This document shows positions 36,801-45,900 of a DNA stretch of 64,000 nt, piece after piece. Each line of letters begins with the position of its first letter. The first letter of the stretch is position 1. This stretch comes from Nematostella vectensis (lineage: Eukaryota; Cnidaria; Anthozoa; Actiniaria; Edwardsiidae), in the NCBI RefSeq assembly GCF_932526225.1, contig NC_064044.1:13027953-13091952 (forward strand). Direction: 5' to 3'. A program made the translations under genes and the position numbers. The notes beneath the pieces are model-generated. The model was not told the origin of the DNA. It saw only the letters and a list, made by a program, of their open reading frames with translations, and did not search any database.

Positions 36801-39480
36801 GCGATTTCCATCGAGCGAACATATGCTGTTTTCCTACCTTTCAAACATCGCTCGTCACAAGGCTGTTCCTACATTATTTGGATCGTTCTGATAAACATAC
36901 TTTCTGTTTGTCGGATGATCTACCCTCTTCTAGCGCGGCTATCGCCACAATATGATCCTTTGACCGATTTTATTATATGGTGCGCTGTGTCCTTGACATC
37001 ATTATCTATCATGATTATCTGTTACATCTCTATTTGGGTCAAGATGAGATTCGGAAGGACGTTTGATCACGAGCAATCTTCAAGGAACAACGCTAAGCTT
37101 GCCAAGACGTTGTGTATTGTCAACATCACCACACTTGTCTGCTTTCTTCCTCAATTTATCATTTTAGGCATGATTGATCTTAATTGGTGGCAAAACCCTC
37201 ACTATTTCTTTTTTCTCTTTTTCCTTGAGAATAGCAACTCATTCTGGAATGTTCTAGTGTATTCTATTCGAATGCCAGAGTTTAGGAGGGAGTTGCGTGA
37301 AATCTTTAAACTTGCTTCAAGGACTGGTTGCAGAAAGGTGGGGCCTCGTCAACATGACAGATCACGTGATCAATCAAATGCCGTGAATGCTGACCCACTG
37401 TCACGTGATGAGCCAGTCCTTGTTTTAGGCAACTTGCAGATGTCACATTGCGACCAATAAAACAATAGAACTTCTCCATTGGTGGACTCAGCGGATGTAG
37501 TCCAGAGGGCCGGTACCCCCTCCCCCTCACCATTTGGACTGATATTATAGCATGCTTGGATATTAACTACTTATTAACCGAGCGCTTCGGCTCTACGGAG
37601 AAATATTAGACCGGGGTCTTGAATGTACCGCCCAAGGCCGCAGCAAGCGAGGGTTATAAAAGTTTTATTATATGGCTTTTAAAAATTAAAATGACGAGAA
37701 ACAAATGAACTTTCGCATTCGCGCGAATATCGATTAGTTTATCGATCGATTTCAAAAAGGCGGGAAAACAAGAAACACTCGCGCACGGTCAACTTAAAAA
37801 TGTAAAAGTGTGAAAAAAAAAATAGACGAAGACAAGATTCCAAGGTCAAGGGTCACAAAGCACCTTCTCTTCCTTTCTGTTTAGTGCCTCAAAATATAAT
37901 TCCCCTAACTTGAATAACTTCACTCGAAAGCCAAACAAAACAATGCATTCTAGCATTAACAAGAAAGAAATCGATCATATATGCGAGCAAAAGACTCGCG
38001 GGGAGGCCAGGTACTCATTTACGGGGCCAAAGCATGGGAGGGGTACTGGGGAGACGTGTCCCCCAAAAATTAAACAATTATAAGGAAATGACCAGTAGGG
38101 GCGTGGCCAACATTGAGTGTATTGTGGCCCCTAATATTTCAAGGCTGCTACATCTCTGATTTATTAAACCCTTACTAAGTTGCACCAAGTAGGACACTCA
38201 ATTGACCAAGAAAATACATCAAAAAACTTTCAATTTTTAGTGCGTTTAGTGGATGGCTAGGGAGAAAATTCCCGACCGGAAAGCAGGAACTTTGGGGACT
38301 AACATAACCTTTTCCGCAGGCATCGCTTTGCCCAGAAAGCAGCAGAAAAGAAACACAGGCGCTCGGGTTTCCTGAGGTGATTCGTCTCTTTTTCAGCTTT
38401 TGCCATTGTCCCCTCCCCCCCCCTTAACAAAGGAATTTGTCGACCACAGGAAACCCGAGTCTCGGTTTCTAACGTTCAGAGACGCCTGCGGAGGGCTAGG
38501 GACTAACGGTGCCATGAGAGTTTAAAATGTTTGATCTAAAACATGTTTTAATGTAATGTGAAGTTTCTCAATGCACTGTAACTGATTTCGTGGGGGATCT
38601 CTCCGCACGACTATATTTCGAGGGGTGCACTCCTCACGACCCTCTTTCGGCCCCTCCCCCACTATCGTTGCTAATGAACTTAGCTTTTCTAATTAATGAT
38701 TACCCTTGATAGGATAACCAGAAAGCAAAGGTATCCCGAGCTCAGCCACTACCGCCTCATCAGACGAATGAGAAAGCGCCGAGTTGGGTAAGGAAAACGA
38801 TCCAAAGTTCATTCCACATTGCTGTAAATCGGAAAAAATCTTCGCATCTTTCTACTAAATTTGCATTAAAAATATGTTAACGAATTAACTGTGGCATACC
38901 ACATGATTTGCTGAGGGGATGCAAACTCATGAGGTATCAAATGGAAAAAGGATAGAATGACCCATTATTTTCGGAGTCTGGGGAGGAGGCTTGTCTTCCC
39001 TAGACATAAGCTACATAGACATGCTTCTCGCCACCGCCCGTCCATCGGCATTCGTTCGCCCCGCTTTTGGGTTCCCGGCAGAGCCTAGAGTATAAATCAT
39101 TATAAATAAATACGTGTTATACGATCCCGAAGATAGCCACTGAACGGGGGAACCACTCTACTCCTCTCTATGCTTGTTTTACTGTAAATCATTTATTATT
39201 TCTCAAACATCACGTGATTTCCCCCAGGCCCACCCCACTAGCCGGAGCTGCTGTACTTTTCACACCCGAAGCACGACTAAACGCAATCATGGGGGAGGGG
39301 GTAAGGAGGTCAAGCAGGAAGCCAAGTCAACCCCGAGAAGAACCATCAATCAAAGTCATGAACGTTTCTTCAGAGTTCACTTCCGGTTTGGATCCAGCTC
39401 AACTCCAGACAGAAAGAACGCAGGTTTTACAAGCAGCCGGTGAAAGCTGTAAACGACGATCAGTGGACATCCTCATGTGA
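27866..39480 (+). CDS. SMO: Smoothened, Hedgehog signal transducer
   Basis: Eleven exons, all GT-AG and in phase, 625 aa: 27866-28273, 30175-30375, 31265-31437, 32227-32446, 32765-32888, 33204-33296, 33408-33516, 33924-34097, 38320-38376, 38722-38787, 39228-39480 (TGA). Smoothened is the class F seven-pass receptor released by Patched to activate Gli proteins. A signal peptide precedes the Cys-rich domain (CEPLKEQTCLG to WPEFLRCD), then SWYEGIEGCGIQC, then TM1 at RFVAAFGTLTTVCTLF. TM2 starts NRYPSVILFF and the loop CRRDDTMRLGEPT is diagnostic of Smoothened rather than Frizzled. TM7 ends GAGIAMSGWTWT, matching the segment with the human W535 position. The tail is short and basic (RRMRKRRVG) and shorter than in the 787-aa human protein. 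Intron 8 (4.2 kb) hosts a GPCR frame; introns 2, 3, 4, 8 and 9 carry exon-edge repeats. Confidence 0.95.
29010..29352. repeat. Interspersed repeat family B copy (SMO intron 1)
   Basis: Starts AGGCCCGTACCAGG and ends CTGGGTACGGACCTGA, roughly inverted. Inside are ACAACGGCCGAAGGTC, CCCGTGGAGATACTGCAA and a C-run before AAGAAAAATCCTGGG. Other copies are at 55640-55990 and 62340-62525. Minus-strand frames reading PYPGFFLG come from this repeat. Confidence 0.85.
29385..29945. mobile_element. Palindromic MITE (SMO intron 1)
   Basis: Ends read TAGCTGGTTTCCATA on the left and GTGAGAACCAGCCTTA on the right. Inner arms rich in ACGTAAGCGTA (29607-29660) face CGCTTACGCTTACGTCG (29885-29938) in inverted orientation. 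It is non-coding. Confidence 0.75.
30376..30597 (+). repeat. Tandem duplication starting at the SMO exon 2 donor
   Basis: The first 110 bases of intron 2, beginning GTGAGTGCTCAGGGGGAC, are repeated almost exactly with a period of 111. In the second copy the donor reads GATGAGTGC, so the decoy splice site is lost. Confidence 0.92.
31383..31667 (+). repeat. Triplicated SMO exon 3 tail plus donor, 91-bp period
   Basis: The exon 3 end (CGCGTAGAAAGGTGGTG to GAGCCCAC) plus the first bases of intron 3 recur twice more, with donors GTGAGTATG at 31438, 31529 and 31620. A fourth, broken copy begins near 31646. Exon 4 restores the frame only from a donor of the same phase. The first donor is used in the model because it gives the conserved LGEPT-ES junction. 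Confidence 0.93.
31908..32065 (+). repeat. Interspersed repeat family A copy (SMO intron 3)
   Basis: Starts GGGCCGTAGCAGGGGG, contains AATGACCAGTAGGGGCGTGG and ends GGCCTGCTACGGC, so its two ends are inverted versions of each other. This is the most complete family A copy in the window. Confidence 0.82.
32430..32725 (+). repeat. ~33-bp array of SMO exon 4 end plus donor
   Basis: About nine copies of CACTTCTCGTCAAACAG followed by GTAATAAACCGGTTGCG-like sequence. The first copy is the real end of exon 4 (CTACTCGTCAAACAG|gtaatt, donor at 32447). Most later copies keep CAAACAG|GTAA and could act as donors; the last has lost it (CAAACAGGCTTT). Confidence 0.93.
34094..34310 (+). repeat. Tandem duplication spanning the SMO exon 8 donor
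   Basis: ACAG|GTAAAACCTCGATAAAGT at 34094 is repeated at 34206 as ACAGTTAAAACCTCGATTAA, period 112. The second copy has T instead of G at the splice site and is about 20 percent diverged, so it is older than the SMO intron 2 and 3 copies. Confidence 0.85.
34421..34665. repeat. Dispersed repeat shared with PAN/fibrinogen copy 1 intron 2
   Basis: TTCCGGAGGTCCGACGGAAA to GCCATCCGCTCTAAATTA matches 9375-9470. The right part, ending near GGTGACAATGCGGC, is inverted relative to the left end of the other copy, which suggests an element with inverted termini. Confidence 0.7.
34666..36180. other. A/T-rich part of SMO intron 8
   Basis: No gene is seen. 35978-36135 holds a degenerate tandem array built on TCTATCGAAACAAGAACTAA and CAACTATTTCATAGAA. 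Family-unknown retroposon-like sequence follows. Confidence 0.5.
36181..36539 (+). repeat. Possible retroposon 3' tail upstream of the GPCR frame
   Basis: The stretch ends CCTGAAGAAGTCTTATTAAA followed by GACGAAA, a form common at the 3' ends of small retroposons in animal genomes. A short frame at 36202-36384 is probably part of it. The assignment is by resemblance only, but the sequence abuts the first transmembrane segment of the downstream GPCR frame. Confidence 0.35.
36540..37460 (+). CDS. Class A (rhodopsin-like) GPCR nested in SMO intron 8
   Basis: One open frame of about 306 codons with all seven membrane spans and a TAA stop, same strand as SMO. TM1 starts at once (FWCIVLIVEG, then VNILAIVV). 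TM2 has the conserved Asp (MTVADLQAG). TM3 ends SIERTYAVFLPF, an ERT version of DRY. TM6 has FLPQF instead of CWxP. TM7 has NVLVYSIRMPEFRREL instead of NPxxY. The Cys normally at the top of TM3 is absent. No ATG lies before TM2: the frame is open back to a TGA at 36513, so the start must be on an upstream exon (an acceptor at CAG|AGTCG, 36545-36546, would work), or the 5' end was lost to a repeat. The ligand is unknown; it resembles the amine/melanocortin-like divergent receptors expanded in anthozoans. It could also be a retrogene. Confidence 0.75.
   Translation: MAESISSFWCIVLIVEGCIVALVNILAIVVLLRKTFRVKKATYFVLSMTVADLQAGVSCLLSAAGIAMRYAEMWLLIVLTASLFSLVAISIERTYAVFLPFKHRSSQGCSYIIWIVLINILSVCRMIYPLLARLSPQYDPLTDFIIWCAVSLTSLSIMIICYISIWVKMRFGRTFDHEQSSRNNAKLAKTLCIVNITTLVCFLPQFIILGMIDLNWWQNPHYFFFLFFLENSNSFWNVLVYSIRMPEFRRELREIFKLASRTGCRKVGPRQHDRSRDQSNAVNADPLSRDEPVLVLGNLQMSHCDQ
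37461..38319. other. Rest of SMO intron 8 with family A repeat
   Basis: No coding exon is seen. 38025-38150 is an interspersed family A copy (GACCAGTAGGGGCGTGGC at 38089-38106). The sequence ends with the pyrimidine-rich acceptor of SMO exon 9 (TTTTCCGCAG). Confidence 0.6.
38350..38472. repeat. Inverted copy of SMO exon 9 end in intron 9
   Basis: CTCGGGTTTCCTG (38362-38374), in exon 9 just before its donor, is exactly reverse-complemented at 38447-38459. The match extends weakly outward (GAAACACAGG against CTCGGTTTC). In RNA the pair could fold over the donor at 38377. Confidence 0.8.
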
Positions 39481-39727
39481 CACCAGAACATCATGACGTC
39501 AGTGATTGTTGCTATAGTTACAAATTAACCACACAGCTTTGTTCTTACGTTATCATAACGCATTTGTGGGAAATGCACAAAATATTTTTTTGATGACAGC
39601 CACATTTTTATGCATCAAATTATCGTATAAATGTCGCGCATTTTTCACACGAACGTTTTATTTATTGAGGAAACCTGATATGAGATTGAAGTGTAGATAG
39701 TGCTCAGTGCAATATAGATGTTTCAGG

Positions 39728-39733
39728 AATAAA
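39728..39733 (+). terminator. Candidate SMO poly(A) signal
   Basis: AATAAA lies 248 bases after the SMO stop, followed within 30 bases by a GT-rich stretch (TTTTTGTGTACGTG). No cDNA evidence is available. Confidence 0.5.
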
Positions 39734-39856
39734 AATTATTTTTGTGTACGTGTTCAGTGTATCAATAACCTCACCAAGACAATAAACTATACACTTAAAT
39801 ATGTACATTGTATAACAGCACAGCTTCCAAAAATTTAGTCCAAGTTGCCGGGTGGG

Positions 39857-39884
39857 TGGGTGGGGGGGGGGGGGGGGGGGGAGG
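39857..39884 (+). repeat. Poly-G tract
   Basis: More than 20 G in a run following GGGTGGGTGG. It lies inside the read-through frame of the orphan exon, where it is read as poly-Pro on the minus strand. Run length is often wrong in assemblies. Confidence 0.7.
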
Positions 39885-39919
39885 GACTGGTTTGAAGGGG
39901 TTGAGGGAGGGACTGGTAC

Positions 39920-40067
39920 CTGGGAGCTGCCACTGACTAGCATACTCTGCACCATTTGTTTTTCTATAAGCTATATCAACACTTGCAGTGAGTACTGCTT
40001 CCTTAAGCTGAGGAACCCGTGTGATTTCAGTATCTTTCATGTCAATGGTCAAGTGGACATCAGCATC
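39920..40067 (-). other. Orphan candidate exon between SMO and CEP44
   Basis: On the minus strand a strong acceptor (TTTTTTTCCTTGCACTAG) precedes a 148-base open stretch ending in a CCAG|GTACC donor. It encodes DADVHLTIDMKDTEITRVPQ and continues through VLTASVDIAYRK to QWQLP, which looks like a beta-rich real protein segment. It lies after the CEP44 stop. No partner exons are found; read through the donor, the frame runs to a stop at 39795 across a poly-Pro tract. It could be an alternative last exon of CEP44 or a remnant. Confidence 0.4.
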
Positions 40068-40125
40068 CTAGTGCAAGGAAAAAAATTATTTTGAGGTTAA
40101 CAGATCCCAGTAAATAAGCATCAAC

Positions 40126-42625
40126 TCATGCAAACTTGGATGCATAATTCAAGTTTGTTCTTGCCAACATCTCTCTTGTTTCCTTCAACCTCCGGTGTAC
40201 GTTCATGACAGTTGCAGTTGTTGATGGGTCAGCAAATTTAAGGTGAATGTCCGGTGTGTTGCTAAAGTCTGCATTTGACTCTTCTCTTTTTGGAGTGACT
40301 GGACCTGAATGCACTGGACTTGAAGTGGAAGATGCAGGGGAAGTTGTGTTACTTTCTGAGCCGACTGAGGCCTCACCAGCCTTATGTAGGGTGGGATAAT
40401 GATGGCTTTCTAGCTCTGACTCATATTCAAGAGCATTTCTATTGTATCTCTTTGCTAGTTCATTGTCTGATGGACATGTTTCAGGCCTTTGGTTGGCTGA
40501 TGACAAATAAATCTGCGGTCTAGAATATGAAGTTTCTTTTAAGCTTCCCTCAGCACTGAGATATGACAGAGACCTTGTAGTTTGATTGGAAATTGGCATG
40601 GCATGTTCCACAGACTGAGGTAGGGCCCTACTGCTGTTGCCATCACTATTACCAGCATTGCATCTACAGTTAAGAGAATGCTGCTCACATTTTTCTTCAA
40701 GCATTTTAACACGGCTCTCCAAAAGTATAATTCTTGCAGACATTTCATTGTTCTGTGACAGCATTGAGTTAAATCTGTCTTCTATTTCATGAAATTGTGC
40801 CTTCAAACTTGTTAGCTCTGAGTTAGGAGTGGTGGTAGACTTGCCCAAGTGTTGTACAGACTGGTGCAGTTGATTATTATGTTGTGATATATCATGGCGA
40901 ACTATCTCTGGTTGGTTGACATTTTCACTGCCTGTCAGATCTACAAATGAAACTTCACCTGTTAAAAAAGAAAGGGACACTATCAATCAATGTTGCTAGA
41001 GAAATACCTCATGATTTAGTGGTGAGCTTTCAATGGATATTCAATTATACAGTATGATATAATGTGTGATGCTAGGTAATATAAAAATGATAAACTGATA
41101 TTTCCACAGCCACCAGTGTGGGGATATATTTATCAACACATGTGGTGATAGCAAGTTTAAGTAGGGAAGTTTAAGGAGTTAAACCAAGGAGCTTTCAGTA
41201 TTTTTGTGACCACCTGAAATATTTCATAAAATAAACAGGGCATTACATGGCTGCTTGTGGATACATTGTACTTATCTAGGAGTAACTTCAGAACACCTAG
41301 CCACATTAATATAATATTATAATATTAGTAATATAAAAGAACAAGGCATTAAATACAATGTAACCAAATTATGTGGCATTCCTAAGTTCAGCTCTTATCT
41401 ACATATTATGTGTTCCTGGTATAAGCATCCAGCAGGCAGAGTGGAATTCAAAACTACATTGCAAATCAATTTTGATTTAATCTGTAAACAATACTATTAT
41501 TCATGACTGAGATCCCTTTCCACCACTTTGTTTGTAGATGAGATTTTTATTTGAGTAAATTGGTACACCTACTGTACCTCCAACCCCTCTGCCATGGAGA
41601 TGTGTACCAGAGCAAGGAATGGGACTAAGTCCCTTTCGTTCTTTTCCCATTGGTGTCAACATCAAATCAGGGCTGGGCTTAGGGGCTGTCATCATGGCAA
41701 CTGGGGCTGGAATACTTGTTGACATGGCAACAGGTGCAGCAGTGAACAAGCCCCTTGATATCTTGGGCTGTTGGTAAAGCCCTGCAGAAGTCACAACTTG
41801 TGAGTTCACCCATCCACTTGTAGTATTTTCATCTTCCCATCGAACTGACTTGGATGTCTGTGAGGGATGTGAGCTTTGCACTGAGATGTGGCCAAGTGAC
41901 CTATCATTACTCACTGATTGGTTTTGTTCTATTGCCTCCCATGCTTCAACTCTTGGCATCAATGTGTTTTCTTTCTCTACCAGCTTCCCAGATGTAAAAC
42001 CATTATTTTTGTTAATCCAGTTCTCCTTGTCCTCTTCATCAATAACTGTGCGCATGTCCTCATTCATTGCTCTAGTCACAAGCGGAATGCTAAAACCCCC
42101 CTGACGCAGAGCATCTCGGTTATCCTTAAAAGACTTCATTTCGGTGTTCTTTGGTAGGGGGTGATAGTCAGGTTTGCTGTTCTCCGACGCAGAACTTAAC
42201 TTTGCTTTCCCTTTATTTTTTTTACTCTTCTCTATAGTCAATTTAGGCGAAATCTCCTTATGCTTCAGACGGCATTTCTGTACAATTTCACGCAGTTGTA
42301 TAACTTTCCGTTCAGCGTATCCAAGAGCTAAAAACTGTTCTCTCGTCAATGGTGGTTTATAGTGGAATTCGTCGCGAAGAATCTTGTAGACGGTTTCCAC
42401 GAATCGTAAATCTGTTTTCCCGTAAAGATCATAGTCCTTCTCGGAGAAAAATTCTGATAGCTCACACGAATAATCCAGGAATACGTAGTGAAGAATTGGT
42501 AGAAAACTGTCCGGTTTGCCGAGACTAAGTGCTCGCAAATCCAAATCGTGCATTCGTGGAAAGCGGACGTTCTTTAGTTCTTTCAACAGTTTCCTGAGGT
42601 TATTATTAATATCTCCAGTCGCCAT
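40126..42625 (-). CDS. CEP44: CEP44, centriole-associated protein
   Basis: Two exons on the minus strand, 42625-41578 and 40958-40126 (stop), phase 1 junction, 626 aa. CEP44 binds microtubules, localises to the proximal centriole lumen and is needed for centriole-to-centrosome conversion. The start MATGDINNN matches the human start MATGD; an in-frame upstream ATG at 42667 is therefore not used. The N-terminal domain (about residues 1-130) has LPILHYVFLDYS, KTDLRFVETVYKILRDEF and YKPPLTREQFLALGYAERK, the family hallmark. A low-complexity middle part follows, then a coiled coil in exon 2 (SLKAQFHEIEDRFNSML to LESRVKMLEEKCEQ) and a conserved C-terminal helix (RRLKETREMLAR). At 626 aa it is much longer than the 390-aa human form, chiefly in the middle. 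A second donor 9 bases downstream (TAG|gtgtac) would also keep frame. Confidence 0.88.
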
Positions 42626-42993
42626 CGTCAAGTGGAGTCCTTCGTGCACAATTCCGGCTGATATCAAAGAGATCGGCGGTGGGACAGTGTGTTGTAAACA
42701 AACAAAATTAGTTTCAATAAAATTTAGCGGTCAAAATAACCGCCATTTTGAAATTCTGAGCCCACGGTCTATGGACACCGCAAGCGAAAACACAGGTAAC
42801 CCAAAAATCCAAAATAAGAAAAAAAATTAATTCTGACGCTAAACTTTTTGCAAATAATAAAGACCGGACCTAAATATTGACAATATAAATGCAATACTAG
42901 GTTTTCTATTCAACAGCAGCAACAGTCTCTAAAAAAGTGTGGGTAAAAAAGCCAGCGATCTCTTTTGTCAGCGGTATACCATTTCATAACAAA
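42626..42993. promoter_or_regulatory. Bidirectional CEP44/TSEN2 promoter with YY1-like sites
   Basis: Only 368 bases separate the two divergent start codons. CCGCCATTTTG at 42741-42751 and CAAAATGGCGG at 42990-43000 are the two orientations of the YY1 recognition core; the second overlaps the TSEN2 start codon, a placement well known for YY1 in animal housekeeping promoters. No TATA box is evident. Confidence 0.65.
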
Positions 42994-45900
42994 ATGGCGG
43001 ACACTAAACTCCGAAACCCGCGAAGAAAAAAAGGCGCTAAACACCAGCGAAAAGAGCCACCATTTCCAATCCCTGTGCAGACTTTGACTGGAAAAACAAG
43101 TTGCGATGAGCGATGGTTTTACTACACGGGACATTTTAGCGGAGTCTCCGTGGTCGTGGAGAGCTCTGGGGATATAGTTGATCTTTACCGCATGGTGAGG
43201 GAAAATGGATGGGAAGGTTCATGGGATAATGGTTGGGCGAAGAGGGTGTGTGCGTAGCCAGGGCTGCATGGAGGGGGAGGGGGTAGGGGAGTGCTTAGTC
43301 ATAAATGCTGTTATCCAAATTAGTCTTCATCAAGATTTGGGAATTCTTACATTTCTTCGATTGTTTGCAATGGGATTGCCTGAAGAAAGCGCTTTTTTAG
43401 AGGGGGGAGGGGAGGGTGAACAAGGGGACCAAGTGACAGAGGTAACTGGGATAGGGGGAGGGGTTAGACAGAGAAGGGGAACAATAGGATAAGGAGGGGG
43501 TGGTACAGAAAAGGATTGGTAAATGAGGATACGATTGAGATATGAGAGGAGTAGCTTATGATGATGAAGGTGTGATAGCCTGGGAGGGTTCTTCCCATGT
43601 CGACTAGATAGGGATGTTCGTCGTATTTTTATGGGGTATCCAAGAAAAAAATAGGCTTTTCCCTTAGAATTGGTATTTTAAAGGCTTCTGAGGTATTGTT
43701 TAGGGTAGCAATTTTTTGTCATGCAGGTATTTTTAGGGGTATTTTTTTAATTTTCCGATACGCATCCCTATCACTTTTACCTTGAAGACCCCCTCCCCCC
43801 AGGTGTGATAGAATGGCAGGGGAAGGCATATTTGAGGAGGGTTGGGGAAAGATGGTGGTTATGAAAAGTGACCAGATACATTGGATTGAAGGGAGTGTGA
43901 TTGCATGGTTAAGAGGGGAGACGTCAAGAGAAAGTGGATGATAGTGGGAAGCTGAAGGGAGCGTAAATGAAATAGGGAGAGGGAGAAGTGGTCAAGGGGA
44001 AGCGCCTATTTTCTCTTCTGTTACGTAATGTTTTTCGATGTTTATGTCACCAATTGAAGCTTGTTTCTTGTTTCCTTAGGGATTTTTTGGGAAAGGTAAC
44101 CTGTCACGAAGTAAACCAGAGTACGATGTCTTGTCTAACATATCCCAGCGAGCATTCTCCAAATCGGACAAGCTTAGGAGATGTGAGTGTTCTAATACAA
44201 TTTCATATTTAGTTGAAATTTTGATGAATGGTGTTTGAATAAAAATCGATCTCTTCAAATTGCACTACGCTAACCTTAAATCAAAGGGATGTCAAAAAAA
44301 CAAGGATGCAATAAGCCCTCTGGCAGTGACCACCTTCAGTGATAGTAGCTTATAACAATAAACACACACAGGGGCGCTGGATTTGGAACCTCAGTCTATT
44401 GTGCCTTCTGCATTATTGCTGGTGGAAGTTATTATTTTAATATGCATTTCTTAACAGTTGATAATTTTATTTTATTTCAGTGCCTCCTAAGGAAAGACAG
44501 ATTAGGCAATCAAAATTCAGAGAGATCAGAAAAGAAAGGTAAGCCACTTCTAATTCTCATGGAAAGTTACAGGATGCCAATCTCCATCTAAATGACTAAG
44601 AAAAATGTTGCACATATTTTGCAATCCTCAAAACCAACTTTAGATGAATACCTATAACTTCAAAGAGAAATGAAGAATTGTTCTTGTTGATATAAGGGCA
44701 AAATTTAAAAGAAATTTCTCAAAGGAGGACGGATTTCACTTTGAGTTTGCAGGGAGCACTGGAAGACTGTTTTGGTCTTCAACAAAATTGAATCTTTGAA
44801 GGCAAAACTCTGAGAGTCTTGGAGAGTTGAAAGCATTTTCATTTTGCATACTACATGGTTTTGGTGTTTGCTACACTAGAAACATTTATAGTTGTTTTTT
44901 TAGTATAGCCAGGTTTTTAGAATCACTATTTTTTTTTACCAAATATTAAATTCATCTTTGATTAATTAATGTATCTGATGTTTCTGGATTTTTTTTTTCA
45001 TTTTAGATATAGAAATCATTGCAAATGGAGAAAGTTAGCAACAGAAAAACAAAGCTGCTCAGTTGAGAGAGAGCCATCTCCACCAGAGACTCACATGACA
45101 CAAGATTTGTACTCTGATGACAGTGAGAGTGAGAGTGATGGCGAAAAAGACTTTCAAGCTAATGAGAACGATGATGATGAAGGTAATGGTGATAGCAGTG
45201 GTGATGGTCATGATCATGATGATGATGATGATAAAGATGTTACGGAGGTCATAAAAGATGTTTTAAAGCATTCCAAGCCCTGCAACAAAAGGTATTTGAA
45301 ATAGTATTTATTATAGACAGTTTGACCGCATAGTGGCATAAGGTGATGCTGGATATTTGACATCATAGGCAGACAAATGCCACCTCACAAATTTTAGGGT
45401 CTATAATTTGCAAGCCTACACTGTGTAGTATATGTAGCAGCTGTAAAATGTCTTCTAAGGAGGTACATGACAGCTGCAAATCTCTAAATTTACTGAAATA
45501 ATACAATTAAATTGTTTAGAGTCTGTTGGTGAAGTTCTTGTTGTTGTCACTACCGCCAAGAATCCAAATTTCTCTTTCTCTTCTCCTCTAGGAATTGAAC
45601 AAAAACTATTTACTAATCAGTATCTTGCATGTGTAGTCAAATGGGTTAAAGCACAAAATTAAATACATGCATGTTATTGATTGGTTTATTGTAGTTGGTT
45701 GACACACAAGACATTGCTTAGTACTCTTTGTTAATGCAATACAACAAATTGCATTTTCCTTTTCAGACCAGAATCAAATGACTCTTGTCCTCCAGCTAAA
45801 AGACCTGACCCATATCCTGTGTTTGAGCAGCTTCATCTCAGCTTAGAGGAGGTAACCAGCTTAGAGGAGCTGACCTGAACAGGACTCACGTAGAAGGGAC

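Noticed and set aside
41850-42362. Plus-strand frames of 60-84 aa
   Set aside because: Antisense shadows of CEP44 exon 1.
44076-44258. Minus-strand 60-aa frame
   Set aside because: Antisense of TSEN2 exon 2.
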